Positions 24,266 through 33,433 of a stretch of DNA of 64,000 nt are shown one piece after another. Origin of the DNA: Halorarum salinum (GTDB lineage Archaea; Halobacteriota; Halobacteria; Halobacteriales; Haloferacaceae); assembly GCF_013402875.1 (NCBI RefSeq), contig NZ_CP058579.1:3658001-3722000 (forward strand), in the 5' to 3' direction. A program made the translations under genes and the position numbers. The notes beneath the pieces were generated by a model. That model worked only from the letters and a program-made list of their open reading frames with translations, was not told where the DNA came from and made no database searches. Each line of letters begins with the position of its first letter. Positions within the stretch are counted from its first letter, which is position 1.

Positions 24266-25095
24266 TGGGCGCCGACGCACGGCCCGCCGTCACCAGCGAG
24301 CGGGCGCGACGACGGCTCCGGCGGGTCACGGACCCGGAGCTCGACGAGTCGATCGTCGACCTCGGCTACCTCGACGAGGTCGCCGTCGACGGCGGCCGCG
24401 TGGCGGTGTCGTTCACGCTGCCGACCGCGTGGTGTTCGCCCGCGTTCGCCTGGATGATGGCGACGGACGTCCGGGACGAACTGGACGCGCTACGGGACGT
24501 CCGTGACGTCCGGGTGAACCTCCGCGATCACGTGCACGCCGACGAGATAACGACGGGCGTGAACGACCGCCGCTCGTTCGCCGAGACGTTTCCCGACGCC
24601 GAGGACGGCGTCTCGGCGGTCCGGGCGAAGCTGGACGACAAGGCACGGCTCGCCCGCCAGCACGAGGCGGTCGGGGCGCTCCTCGAAGCCGGCCTGTCGC
24701 GGGAGCAGATCGTGTCGCTCACCCCGGCCGACCTCGACGGGGTCGGCCGCCCCGCCGCGGACGTGGCCGGGGCGCCGGACCGGTCGCCCGATGGGGACCG
24801 TGAGTCGCCGGACGACGACTTGGCGTGCCTGGCGCTCCGCGACGGAGCGGTTCACGTCGCCGTCGAGGCGGGGCCGCTCGTTCGGTACCTCGAGAAGGCG
24901 CGGGAGACCGGGTTCCTCGCGGACGTGGACGACCCCCTGTTCGGGACGCCGGACGGGGAGGCGCTCACCGCCGAGCGGTTCGACGACGTCCGTGCCCGTA
25001 CCAGGCTGGCGTCGGTGAACATGAGCGGGCAAGGCGGGGTCTGTGACGCGCTCAACGAAGCACGTCGGTCGAAACTCGGCCGGAAGGAGCGGTGA
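24265..25095 (+). CDS. DUF59 / MIP18-type metal-sulfur cluster assembly protein with long C-terminal extension
   Basis: 276 residues. The first 110 are a DUF59 domain (VTDPELDESIVDLGYLDEV, LPTAWCSPAFAWMMATDVRD, with the conserved Cys). Then come a helical stretch (ARQHEAVGALLEAGLSREQI) and a C-terminal region ending SVNMSGQGGVCDALNEARR. DUF59 proteins help insert or repair Fe-S or di-iron centres. Coupled to the amidohydrolase by TGATG, the same pairing as in prm clusters. Confidence 0.85.
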   Translation: MGADARPAVTSERARRRLRRVTDPELDESIVDLGYLDEVAVDGGRVAVSFTLPTAWCSPAFAWMMATDVRDELDALRDVRDVRVNLRDHVHADEITTGVNDRRSFAETFPDAEDGVSAVRAKLDDKARLARQHEAVGALLEAGLSREQIVSLTPADLDGVGRPAADVAGAPDRSPDGDRESPDDDLACLALRDGAVHVAVEAGPLVRYLEKARETGFLADVDDPLFGTPDGEALTAERFDDVRARTRLASVNMSGQGGVCDALNEARRSKLGRKER

Positions 25096-25153
25096 ACGCG
25101 GGCGGGGACGCGCTCCGCGAGGGACCGACTGCCCTACCGCTCCTCCACCCGCC

Positions 25154-25309
25154 CTACGTCTCCTCGATCATCCCCCGCGCGTCGTCGTCGCTCACGTCCA
25201 TGTCGTGTTTCTCCTGCGCGTGCCGCTTGACGATGGAGACGACCTCGCTTTCGTCCTCGGACTGTACCATGAAGCCGTCGTCCTGCCCGCAGTTTACCTT
25301 GTACGCCAT
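25154..25309 (-). CDS. DUF1059 small protein
   Basis: 51 residues, too short to stand out among open frames: MAYKVNCGQDDGFMVQSEDE, then VVSIVKRHAQEKHDMDVSDD and GMIEET. The Cys after YKVNCG and the HAQEKH helix are the DUF1059 signature. Function unknown; common in haloarchaea, often in several copies. A TATA-like tatagctat lies about 50 bases upstream. Confidence 0.88.
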   Translation of the reverse strand: MAYKVNCGQDDGFMVQSEDESEVVSIVKRHAQEKHDMDVSDDDARGMIEET

Positions 25310-25556
25310 CGTGGTGCACCCACCGCCACGTTCGTCCGAGCCCGCAATAGCTATACGGAGGGTACTCGCGGGAAAGACGGCCGTTCGTTCACCGCGGTGA
25401 CGCGAACGGGACTCGCCGGGGGAACGACGCCGGAAACCGCGGGAGGCCCGGACGTAAGCGGTCCCTGTGCCGGCCGAACGGCGGCCTACCTCGACCCGGC
25501 GAACCGTACGGACCGGCGCGTCCGGCCGGGCGCGGCCGCGAGCCGGCCGTATCTGG

Positions 25557-25937
25557 TCACTCGATCTGGTCGCGGTAGTCGTCGGGGGAGAGCAGGTCCT
25601 CCAGTTCCGACTCGTCGGACGGGTCGACCTCCAGCATCCACCCGTCGCCGAACGGGTCCTCGTTGACCAGTTCCGGCTCGTCGAACAGCGCCTCGTTGAC
25701 GGCGACGACCTCCCCGGAGACGGGGGCGTACAGGTCCGAGACGGCCTTGATCGACTCGACCACGCCGAACTCCTCGCCCGCGGCGAGTTCCTCGCCCTCG
25801 TCGGGCAGTTCGACGAACACCACGTCGCCGAGTTCGTCCTGGGCGAAGTCGGTGATGCCGACGCGGTGGGGCGGTTCGGTCGAGACCCACTCGTGGGACT
25901 CGCGGTACCGGTTTCCGTCGGGCACGTCGAAGCTCAT
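25557..25937 (-). CDS. gcvH: glycine cleavage system H protein
   Basis: 126 residues. The lipoylated lysine is Lys64 in [28 protein letters not shown] and [15 protein letters not shown] are also conserved. It carries the aminomethyl arm from GcvPA/B to GcvT. It lies between DUF1059 and a divergent cupin, not next to its partners. Confidence 0.96.
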   Translation of the reverse strand: MSFDVPDGNRYRESHEWVSTEPPHRVGITDFAQDELGDVVFVELPDEGEELAAGEEFGVVESIKAVSDLYAPVSGEVVAVNEALFDEPELVNEDPFGDGWMLEVDPSDESELEDLLSPDDYRDQIE

Positions 25938-26096
25938 CGTGTCTCGGGTCGAGGTTCACGGGAGTCGGCCAAAAAGCCCCACCTTCCCGGAGCGGGGTCG
26001 ACGGCCCGCAGCGCCGGTTCGGCGGTCGGTCTGACCACACGGCCGGCCGTTCGGACCGGCGGAGCGCTTTTGGACGACCCGTACGATGGTTGTCAC

Positions 26097-26414
26097 GTGA
26101 GCTACTCGAAGGAGAACTACGGCGACGTCGAACCGCAGGCGCCCGGCATGCACTTCCTCCGGGACGCGCTGGACTGCGAACGCCTCGGGCTCACCGTCGT
26201 CGAGGGCGACGGGGAGTGGAGCGGGATGGAACACGACCACGCGGAGGAGGACCACGAGGAGGTGTATCTCCTGATGGAGGGCTCGGGGACCCTCACCGTC
26301 GACGGCGAGGACGTCGACCTCGACCCGGGCGACGCGGTCCGCGTCGCGCCCTCGTCGACCCGGACGTACGAGTTCGACGAGCGGAGCCGGATGGTCGTCG
26401 TCGGCGCCCCCTGA
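26097..26414 (+). CDS. small cupin protein
   Basis: 105 residues from a GTG (the nearby ATG at 26086 leads to a stop). Cupin motif 1 is HDHAEEDHEEVYLLMEGSG, motif 2 PGDAVRVAPSSTRTYEF; the third His is missing from motif 2. It opens with VSYSKENYGDVEPQAPGMHF. Binding function unknown. It splits gcvH from gcvT and is transcribed the opposite way. Confidence 0.85.
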   Translation: MSYSKENYGDVEPQAPGMHFLRDALDCERLGLTVVEGDGEWSGMEHDHAEEDHEEVYLLMEGSGTLTVDGEDVDLDPGDAVRVAPSSTRTYEFDERSRMVVVGAP

Positions 26415-26467
26415 GAGTCCGGGGACCTCGGCGGGGCCAGCGGTAGGAAGAACTATCGCCGCCGCGG

Positions 26468-27562
26468 TCACTCGAACGGCGTATCGACGACGGTCGCCCG
26501 CTTCTCCTCGCCCCTGACGACGACGTGCACCGGCGCTCCCGGGTCGGCGAGGTCGGTCGGGACGTAGCCGAGCGCGACCGCCTTGCCGAGCGTGGGGCTC
26601 ATCGTGCCGCTGGTGACCCGGCCGACGACGTCGCCCTCCTCGTCGGTGACGTCGTAGCCGTGGCGGGCGACCCCCCGCTCCCGCAGTTCGATGCCGACGA
26701 ACGACTCCTCGATCCCGCCCCCCTTCTGCTCGCCCAGCGCGTCGCGGCCGACGAACTCCGTGTCGAGGTCGACGACGAACCCGATGCCTGCCTCGTAGGG
26801 GGTGTGCGGTTCCTCCCCGGGGTGGAAGTCCTGCCCGGAGAGGAGGAACCCCTGCTCGATGCGGAGCGTGTCGCGGGCGCCGAGCCCGCAGGGCTGGCAC
26901 TCCGCCGCGAACGCCGACCAGACCGCCTCCGCGTCGCCCCACGGGCAGACCAGTTCGAAGCCGTCCTCGCCGGTGTAGCCGGTCCGGGCCACCCAGCACT
27001 CGACGCCCGCGACGCGGGCAAACGTCGCCGTGAACTTCGAGAGGTCGAGGACGTCCGCGTCGGCCTCGTCCGCGACCAGGTCCGGCGCGTCGGGGCCCTG
27101 GACCGCGAGCATCGCCCAGTCCTCCGTGACGTTCCGCACCTCGGCGTCGAGGTCGGCGTCGTCGCGGTGGGTGACCCACCGGTCGTACGCCTCCTCGTCG
27201 TGCCCAGCGTTCGGGACGAACAGGTACGCGTCTTCCCCGCCCTCATCGGGCAATCGGTAGACGACCGTGTCGTCCAGCATGACGCCGTCCTCGCGGCAGA
27301 TGGCCGAGTACTGCGCGTCGCCCGGTTCCAGCGCGGTGACGTCGTTGGTGGTGAGCCGCCCCATCAGCGCCGTGGCGTCCGGCCCGACGACCTCGATCTC
27401 GCCCATGTGGGAGACGTCGAAGACGCCGGCCGCCTCGCGCACGGCCTCGTGCTCCACCCTGATGGAGTCGAACTCCACCGGCATGTCCCAGCCGCCGAAC
27501 TCGGTGAACGACGCGCCGCGTTCGGCGTGGACGTCGCGCAGCGGCGGCTTCCGTAAGGTCAT
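26468..27562 (-). CDS. gcvT: glycine cleavage system T protein (aminomethyltransferase)
   Basis: 364 residues. Tetrahydrofolate-dependent release of NH3 and transfer of CH2 from the H-protein arm. Family blocks: SFTEFGGWDMPVEFDSIRVE, GVFDVSHMGEIEV, RTGYTGEDGFELVCP and GARDTLRIEQGFLLSGQD. I start at MTLRKPPLRD (27562), eight codons into the frame. Same strand as gcvH and gcvPA/PB. Confidence 0.96.
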   Translation of the reverse strand: MTLRKPPLRDVHAERGASFTEFGGWDMPVEFDSIRVEHEAVREAAGVFDVSHMGEIEVVGPDATALMGRLTTNDVTALEPGDAQYSAICREDGVMLDDTVVYRLPDEGGEDAYLFVPNAGHDEEAYDRWVTHRDDADLDAEVRNVTEDWAMLAVQGPDAPDLVADEADADVLDLSKFTATFARVAGVECWVARTGYTGEDGFELVCPWGDAEAVWSAFAAECQPCGLGARDTLRIEQGFLLSGQDFHPGEEPHTPYEAGIGFVVDLDTEFVGRDALGEQKGGGIEESFVGIELRERGVARHGYDVTDEEGDVVGRVTSGTMSPTLGKAVALGYVPTDLADPGAPVHVVVRGEEKRATVVDTPFE

Positions 27563-27639
27563 GGTCGAACCGTCGACAGGCGGCAAGTAATGTCTTTTTA
27601 CTCGCTCCGACGCCGGCGCTGCCGTCGGCGCGGCGCGGG

Positions 27640-28395
27640 TCAGGCGTCCCGCATCGAGGCTGGCCGGGGCGTCACGTACGGGACCCGGGAGGTCAGGAGG
27701 TAGGCGCTCTTCCGTACGGCGCCCTTGGCGTACTGACGCGCGCTGCGGTGGATCGGCGTCCGCCGGCCCCGGATCCGGGTCTCGCCGACGCGGAACGCCT
27801 CGACCACGTCGTCGACGGCGATCTCGGCGGGCGGCGTCCCCGGGTCGACGTCGGGGAGCCCGAGTTCCGTGTACGCCCGGCCGACGTTACGGATGTGGTG
27901 AGCGTCGCTCGCCCCGAGCTTCGAGTACCCGCGCCGCTCGGCGAACGCGTTCGCCCGGCGGTTCCGATAGCCCGTGAACACCATCGAGTTGTACACCTCG
28001 ATGCCGTCGCAGTCCCCGATCCAGCGTTTCCGCACCCCGTGGCGGCTCCGCTGGAACGGGTGGGGGACGACGCCGACCCCGCCGAGGTCGCGCACGGTCT
28101 CGATGGTCTCCTCGAGCGGCCGCCCCTTCCTCGGCCGCTCCTCGACGCCGATGGCGAGCAGGTGGCCGGCCGCGGTCGAGACCTCGACGCCCGGGATGCC
28201 GACCAGCCCGTACTCGTCCGCCAGCTCCGCCGCGTGCAGCGACTCGTCGATCGAGTCGTGGTCCGTGACGACGACCCCGTCGAGGCCGATGTCGCTGGCG
28301 TGCTCGAGGATGAGTTCGACCGGTTCGCGACCGTCGTAGGAGCCCTCCGAGTGGACGTGCGGGTCGATCCGGAGCACGGCCCCCTCCCCCGTCAT
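27640..28395 (-). CDS. PHP-domain metal-dependent phosphoesterase
   Basis: 251 residues. PHP motifs: DPHVHSEGSYDGREPVELI, VVTDHDSID, VVPHPF and LGASDAHH, giving the His/Asp set for a trinuclear site. Close to RNase AM/nucleoside bisphosphatase-type PHP proteins, but the last 60 residues (Arg-rich, IRGRRTPIHRSARQYAKG) differ. Probable 5'-3' exonuclease or phosphoesterase; substrate uncertain. Confidence 0.85.
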   Translation of the reverse strand: MTGEGAVLRIDPHVHSEGSYDGREPVELILEHASDIGLDGVVVTDHDSIDESLHAAELADEYGLVGIPGVEVSTAAGHLLAIGVEERPRKGRPLEETIETVRDLGGVGVVPHPFQRSRHGVRKRWIGDCDGIEVYNSMVFTGYRNRRANAFAERRGYSKLGASDAHHIRNVGRAYTELGLPDVDPGTPPAEIAVDDVVEAFRVGETRIRGRRTPIHRSARQYAKGAVRKSAYLLTSRVPYVTPRPASMRDA

Positions 28396-28579
28396 GTGAC
28401 CGGCGTACCGGCTCCAGCGTTAAGAACTCGCCCATCCGTCCCCCGGAACGGTCCGGACGGCGACGCGAGGGCGGGGACGCGCCCGACCGCGTCGAGTCGG
28501 CCGCCTCCCGCCGTCCCGAACGACGGGGGCGACTCGGACCCACCTCGGCCGCGGGGTCGGAGGAGACCGGCAGGGTCGG

Positions 28580-28786
28580 TCAGGACCGCTTTCTCTCCTT
28601 GAGCTGATCGATCGTCGACTCCACCGCGGTCCGTTTCTCGCCGATCGTCGCGCCCACGAGCGCGCCGACGCCGGCGGCCGTGCTGGCGGCGTTCCGACCG
28701 ATCAGGCCGCCGAGCGCACCGCCGACGGCCGCACCCATGGCCGCGAACTTCGCACGACTCAACGCACGCGTGATTCGATCTCTCAT
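28580..28786 (-). CDS. small glycine-zipper protein
   Basis: 68 residues: a basic N-terminus, then a Gly/Ala-rich stretch (MGAAVGGALGGLIGR, TAAGVGALVGATIG) that could insert in the membrane as a glycine zipper, and a charged C-terminal helix. No family beyond this pattern. Alone on its strand, 116 bases from the AOR gene's end. Confidence 0.65.
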   Translation of the reverse strand: MRDRITRALSRAKFAAMGAAVGGALGGLIGRNAASTAAGVGALVGATIGEKRTAVESTIDQLKERKRS

Positions 28787-28902
28787 GGTTCAACGTCGTG
28801 AATATCGACCATAAAGCTACTCCAGCCCCGTCACGTCGCGCGAGGTGGAGGGACGGTCGAGCGAGCCCGAAGCGCCTCCCGCAGTTCGACGAGCGGTCGC
28901 GG

Positions 28903-30591
28903 TCAGTCCGCGCTCGCCTCGCCCGTGGCACCGCTCGCCGCGTCCGGCGGGACGGTGCCGTCGGGGTTCCAGCCCCGCTGGTCGTAGTAGGCGTCGAGCG
29001 CGTCGTGGAACCCGTCGAGCGAGTACGGCAGCGTGTCGTCCGCGCGGGAGAACCCGCGCTCGTTGTTGAACCGTCGCTCCAGCGTGACGACCCGGTCGCC
29101 GACCGCGAGCAGGTCGTCGTAGTCGGCCTCGAACAGCGCCTCGAAGCGCTCGGGCGTCATCATGCCGCGCGAGAACCGGCAGACGATGCCGCAGTCCTCC
29201 AGCGCGCGGGTGTTCTCGACCTCCACCAGGCGTTCGACCTTCTCGGGCGGGAGCCCCTCGGGGTCGAACGCCTCCTCCTTCGAGACGAGCGGGTACTCGT
29301 AGGCGTAGAACGTCGCGTACATGTGGTCGGCGCCCCGGTTCGCGACCGCGAACGAGAGCCCCTGGCCGTTGAGCGTGCGGCCGTCGTGGGCCGGGAAGTC
29401 CATCCCCTTCACCGTCCAGTTGTCGACGCCGAGTTCGCCGTGGACGCGGTCGACGCCCTCCGCCAGCGTGTCGCCGATCCCCTCCCGGTGGGCGATCTTG
29501 TCGACCAGTTCGTGGATCAACTCCGTGTCGCCGAAGGCGTCCTCGCTGGCCAGGTACGCGGCGACGGTGTCGCCCGCCGAGATGGTGTCGAGGCCGTAGC
29601 GGTCGCACTGCTCGTTCGAGCGCATCACCTCGACGATGTCGTCCTCGTCGCAGTTTCCGCCGAACGACATCACCGTCTCGAACTCGGGACCCTCGGTCTC
29701 GACGCCCGCCGCCTCGTCCTTCGTCGGAAGCTTGCAGGCGAACGCGCACTGCGAGCAGGTCCCCTTCTTGAACTTCTTGGACTCCACCGCGTCGCCGTTG
29801 ATGGACTCGGCCCTCTCGTAGGACGTCTCCGAGAAGTAGCGCGTCGGGAACGCCTCCACCTCGTTCGCGAGGTCGGTGACGCTGGTGGTGCCCTGGCGCT
29901 TCATGATGTGTTCGCTCGTCGCGGCCTCGCGGTGGACGTCCATCGCCGTCGCGTCGACGTCGATCTCGGGGGCTGCGTCGCCCTCGAAGGTGAGCGCCTT
30001 CACGTTCTTCGCGCCGAGGACGGCGCCGATGCCGCCGCGGCCGAACGCCCGCGACTCCGAGGTCATGACCGAGGCGAACCGGACCTGGTTCTCCCCTGCG
30101 GGGCCGATGCAGGCGAGGTGTTCGGCCTCCAGGTCGTGTTCGGCCTCGGCCCACTCGGTCACCTCGGGGACCTCGGCGCCGGCGAGGTCGGGGACGGGTT
30201 CGAACTCGACCCCGTCGTCCCGGACGTGGACCGCGAGCAGTTCGTCGGCGGCGCCGACGAGTTCGACGGCCGCGTTGCCGGTCCCGGCGAAGTTCCGCGA
30301 GAGGAAGCCGCCGGCGTTCGACGAGAGCAGGCCGCCGGTGAGCGGCGAGAGCGCGGTGGCCGCCATCCGACCGGTGAAGCTCATGCGGCTGGCCTGCATC
30401 GGTCCGGTCGAGAGGTAGACGCGGTTCTCCGGTCCGAACGGGTCGGCGTCGAACGGGATGCGGTCGTACGCGAGCGCCGTGTTGACGCCCCGACCGCCGA
30501 TGAATCGTGCGAGCGTGTCGTCGACGTCCTCGGTCGTCGCCTCCCGTGCGTCGAGGTCGACGGTCAGGAGTGGCCCTTCGGCGTGGAGCAT
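28903..30591 (-). CDS. aldehyde ferredoxin oxidoreductase family protein
   Basis: 562 residues, tungsten- or molybdenum-bispterin enzyme. Pterin-contact motifs are GRGVNTALAY, GGRG and GRGGIGAVLGAKNVKA; the [4Fe-4S] cysteines are C279, C282 and C286 in CSQCAFAC, with a later Cys (DCGIVC) as fourth. Oxidises aldehydes to acids with ferredoxin. Length is somewhat under the classic 600. The nearby SDR and CoA-transferase genes could take on the acid product. Confidence 0.9.
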   Translation of the reverse strand: MLHAEGPLLTVDLDAREATTEDVDDTLARFIGGRGVNTALAYDRIPFDADPFGPENRVYLSTGPMQASRMSFTGRMAATALSPLTGGLLSSNAGGFLSRNFAGTGNAAVELVGAADELLAVHVRDDGVEFEPVPDLAGAEVPEVTEWAEAEHDLEAEHLACIGPAGENQVRFASVMTSESRAFGRGGIGAVLGAKNVKALTFEGDAAPEIDVDATAMDVHREAATSEHIMKRQGTTSVTDLANEVEAFPTRYFSETSYERAESINGDAVESKKFKKGTCSQCAFACKLPTKDEAAGVETEGPEFETVMSFGGNCDEDDIVEVMRSNEQCDRYGLDTISAGDTVAAYLASEDAFGDTELIHELVDKIAHREGIGDTLAEGVDRVHGELGVDNWTVKGMDFPAHDGRTLNGQGLSFAVANRGADHMYATFYAYEYPLVSKEEAFDPEGLPPEKVERLVEVENTRALEDCGIVCRFSRGMMTPERFEALFEADYDDLLAVGDRVVTLERRFNNERGFSRADDTLPYSLDGFHDALDAYYDQRGWNPDGTVPPDAASGATGEASAD

Positions 30592-31052
30592 GTGTCGGGT
30601 GGTGGGACCGGAAGGTCAAAAAGGACTACCCCGCGAGGGGAGGTTCGTTCCCGTCGCATGGTTTCCGGAAGTCCCCGGGGCGCTCGGCTCGTGCCCGGTT
30701 CAGCCGTCGTGGCGCAGTCGTCGAAAGCCCCCGCGGGCTGGACTCGGTGCGGCCGCCGTCGTTCGCGTGAGCCTCGCGCGGGCCGGACGCGCACTACCCG
30801 GGACCTCCGGTCCCGGGAGGTGCTCCGAGAATCTTCGATTCTCGGCGTGACGAGACGGCGAGGCCGTCTCGAACCATCACGCTCGCTCGCTTCTCTCGCT
30901 CGCGTGACCGAGGCGCTGCCGCCGCGCGCCGCGTGGTTGGACCCCCGAGGAGCGGCGGGTCTGGGCGGCCCCCGGAACGCCCGCCGGCGAACCTGCCAGC
31001 AACGTTTCGGGACGGGCCAACGATTATACCGGTACTCGCCGGAGGTCCCCGC
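30592..31052. other. intergenic, 461 bases, with a structured element
   Basis: Divergent region between the AOR and SDR genes. 30722-30907 holds a structured element described separately; a TATA-like gattatacc (31022-31030) lies before the SDR start. No protein-like frame is convincing. Confidence 0.6.
30722..30907. repeat. structured intergenic element with three 9-3-9 hairpins
   Basis: It opens with cgaaagcccccgcgg (30722-30736), also found at 41807-41821. Then come three perfect hairpins with nine-base stems and three-base loops: CCCGGGACC/GGTCCCGGG (30797-30817), CCGAGAATC/GATTCTCGG (30825-30845) and CGAGACGGC/GCCGTCTCG (30851-30871). A weaker fourth has arms TCACGC/GCGTGA (30877-30907) enclosing gctcgc-type repeats. 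The stems differ in sequence but not in geometry. Confidence 0.8.
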
Positions 31053-31850
31053 ATGGATCTGGGCATCGACGGCGACGCGGCGCTCGTGACCGCCTCGAGC
31101 GGGGGGCTCGGAAAGGCATCGGCGCGGGCGCTCGTCCGCGAGGGGGCGAACGTGGCGATCAACGGCCGGACCGAGTCGACGCTGGAGTCGGCCGCGGCCG
31201 ACCTCCGCGGGGAGGCGGCCGGGGACGCGAGGGTCGTGCCGATCGCAGGCGATCTGACCGACCCCGACGGCGTGCGGAACCTCGTGTCGACGACGGCAGA
31301 GGAGTTCGGGGGGCTGGACCACCTGGTGACGAGCGCCGGGGGCCCGCCGTCGGGCGCGTTCCTCGACACCACCGACGGGGACTGGTACGACGCGTACGAC
31401 CTGCTCGTCATGAGCGTCGTTCGGACGGTCCGGGAGGCGGCCCCCCACCTCCGCGCGGACGGCGGTGGGACCGTCGTGACCGTCGCGTCGCGGACCGTGA
31501 AGGAGGCGGTCGACAGCATGGTCCTCTCGAACTCGGTGCGGGCGGGCGTGGTCGGCCTGGAGAAGACGCTCTCGAAGGAGCTCGCCCCGGAGGTGCGCGC
31601 GAACGCAGTCCTCCCGGGGTCACACGACACCGAGCGCGTGCGCAACCTCGTCGACCAGGCGGTCGAACGGGGAGATTACGAGTCCGCCGACGAGGCGAGC
31701 GCCGCGCGCGTCGCGGAGGTCCCGCTGGACCGCCTCGGGACGACCGAGGAGTTCGGGGCCACCGTCGCGTTCCTCTCCTCGCCGAAGTCCGGCTTCGTCA
31801 ACGGGACCGCGCTCCCCATCGACGGCGGGTCGATCGGGTCGAACCTCTGA
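31053..31850 (+). CDS. atypical short-chain dehydrogenase/reductase
   Basis: 265 residues, Rossmann fold with nucleotide motif TASSGGLGKAS and LVTSAGGPPSGAF. Ser146 is present, but the YxxxK pair is replaced: by alignment of VLSNSVRAGVVGLEK, Tyr becomes Ser159 and Lys becomes Arg163. This matches the BKR-like SDR subgroup known to lack a full tetrad. A close paralogue is at 38342-39130. Two bases after its stop the CoA-transferase gene begins. Confidence 0.88.
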   Translation: MDLGIDGDAALVTASSGGLGKASARALVREGANVAINGRTESTLESAAADLRGEAAGDARVVPIAGDLTDPDGVRNLVSTTAEEFGGLDHLVTSAGGPPSGAFLDTTDGDWYDAYDLLVMSVVRTVREAAPHLRADGGGTVVTVASRTVKEAVDSMVLSNSVRAGVVGLEKTLSKELAPEVRANAVLPGSHDTERVRNLVDQAVERGDYESADEASAARVAEVPLDRLGTTEEFGATVAFLSSPKSGFVNGTALPIDGGSIGSNL

Positions 31851-31851
31851 G

Positions 31852-33327
31852 ATGTCGGGAGCGCCCACCGACGCCGACGCGCTCGACGGACGACTGCACG
31901 GCGACCTCCCGGTGACCGACGCCGGGAGCGCCGCCGCCATCGTCGCCGACGACGCGACGGTGCTCACAAGCGGGTTCGGCAGCGTCGGCTACCCGAAACT
32001 CGTGCCGCTCGCGCTGGCCGACTCGGACCGCGACCTCTCGCTCACGCTCGTGAGCAGCGGCAACGTCGGCGAGGAGATCGACGTCTCGCTCGTCGAGTCG
32101 GGCGCGGTCGCCCGCCGCTCGACGTACCAGTCCTCGTCGGTCGCCCGCGCGGCCACGAACGACCGCGAGGTCGCGTTCACCGACCGGAACGCCTCCGCCA
32201 TCGGCGACGAGGTCCAGTACGGCGGGATGGTCGACCCCGACGTGGCGGTCGTCGAGGCGGTCGCGGTCGGCGAGGACTGGTTCGTCCCCTCGACGTCGCT
32301 CGGGGCGACGCCGGCGTTCGTCGAGGCCGCCGACGAGCTGATCGTCGAGGTGAACCGGGCCCAGCCGCTCGGACTCGCGGCGCTCCACGACGTCCACCGC
32401 CCCGACGCGCCGCCGGACCGCGGCCCGATTCCGCTCTCCGGTCCCGGGGACCGCATCGGCACCGCCCACGTGGCGTTCGACCCCGGGAAGCTCGTCGCCG
32501 TCGTGGAGACGGACCGACCCGACTCGACGTACACCTTCCGCGATCCGACCGACGACGACCTGGCCATCGCCGCGAACCTCGGCACGTTCCTCGCGGCGGA
32601 GATGGAGCGCTCGCCGGCGTTCGAGGACGCCGTCCACCTCCAGTTCGGCGTCGGCTCGCTCGGCAACGCGCTGATGGGCGAGCTGATGGACCTCGAGTTC
32701 GGCGGCCGCGACGTCGTCTACTTCGGCGAACTCATCCAGGACGGCCTGCTCGACATGCTCGACGCCGGCCGGCTCGAGTGCGCGAGCGCGACCTCGCTCG
32801 CGCTCACCGCGGAGGGGCAGGAGCGCCTGTTCGCGGACGTCGAGCGGTACGCCGAGGACGTCGTGCTCCGCCCGGCCGACGTCTCGAACCACGCGGGGCT
32901 CATCGACCGGTTCGGCGTCGTCGGCGTCAACAGCGCCATCGAGGTGGACGTCTACGGCAACGTCAACTCGACCCACGTCGGCGGCACGCGGATGATAAAC
33001 GGAGTCGGCGGCTCGGCCGACTACAACAGGAACTCGCTGGTGACCGTCTGCGCGCTCCCCTCGACGCTGAAGGGCGGCGAGGTGTCCCGGGTCGTCCCGA
33101 TGACGTTCCACGTCGACCACACCGAACATGACGTCGACGTGTTCGTCACCGAGCAGGGCGTCGCCGACGTGCGTGGCCGCTCGCCCGTCGAGTGCGCGCA
33201 ACTGATCATCGAGCAGTGTGCCCACCCCGACGTCCGACCGGATCTGCGCGCGTACCTCAGGGACGCCCGCGAGGGGGGCGGCCACATCCCCCACGACGTG
33301 AAGCGCGCGGCCGAGTGGGACGGGTAG
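31852..33327 (+). CDS. acetyl-CoA hydrolase/transferase family protein
   Basis: 491 residues of the family that moves CoA between carboxylates (acetate, succinate, 4-hydroxybutyrate, propionate). The Glu that forms the acyl-CoA thioester is probably Glu293 in VVYFGELIQDGLLDML; the GTRMINGVGGSADYNRN and MTFHVDHTEHDVDVFVTEQG blocks are typical of the C-terminal half. In an operon with the SDR at 31053. Substrates cannot be told. Confidence 0.88.
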   Translation: MSGAPTDADALDGRLHGDLPVTDAGSAAAIVADDATVLTSGFGSVGYPKLVPLALADSDRDLSLTLVSSGNVGEEIDVSLVESGAVARRSTYQSSSVARAATNDREVAFTDRNASAIGDEVQYGGMVDPDVAVVEAVAVGEDWFVPSTSLGATPAFVEAADELIVEVNRAQPLGLAALHDVHRPDAPPDRGPIPLSGPGDRIGTAHVAFDPGKLVAVVETDRPDSTYTFRDPTDDDLAIAANLGTFLAAEMERSPAFEDAVHLQFGVGSLGNALMGELMDLEFGGRDVVYFGELIQDGLLDMLDAGRLECASATSLALTAEGQERLFADVERYAEDVVLRPADVSNHAGLIDRFGVVGVNSAIEVDVYGNVNSTHVGGTRMINGVGGSADYNRNSLVTVCALPSTLKGGEVSRVVPMTFHVDHTEHDVDVFVTEQGVADVRGRSPVECAQLIIEQCAHPDVRPDLRAYLRDAREGGGHIPHDVKRAAEWDG

Positions 33328-33433
33328 GCGTCCGCCTCCGCGACGCGGTCGTCCGAGAACGTTTCGACGGTTCGGGGACGGCGTCGCCCCCGGCCGTCGG
33401 TCGGAGCCGCCGCCGGCGAACCCCCCTACGGGG

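Noticed and set aside
28798-31089. Long plus-strand open frame opposite the aldehyde ferredoxin oxidoreductase gene
   Set aside because: Antisense shadow; the minus strand has a clear family with cysteines and pterin motifs.
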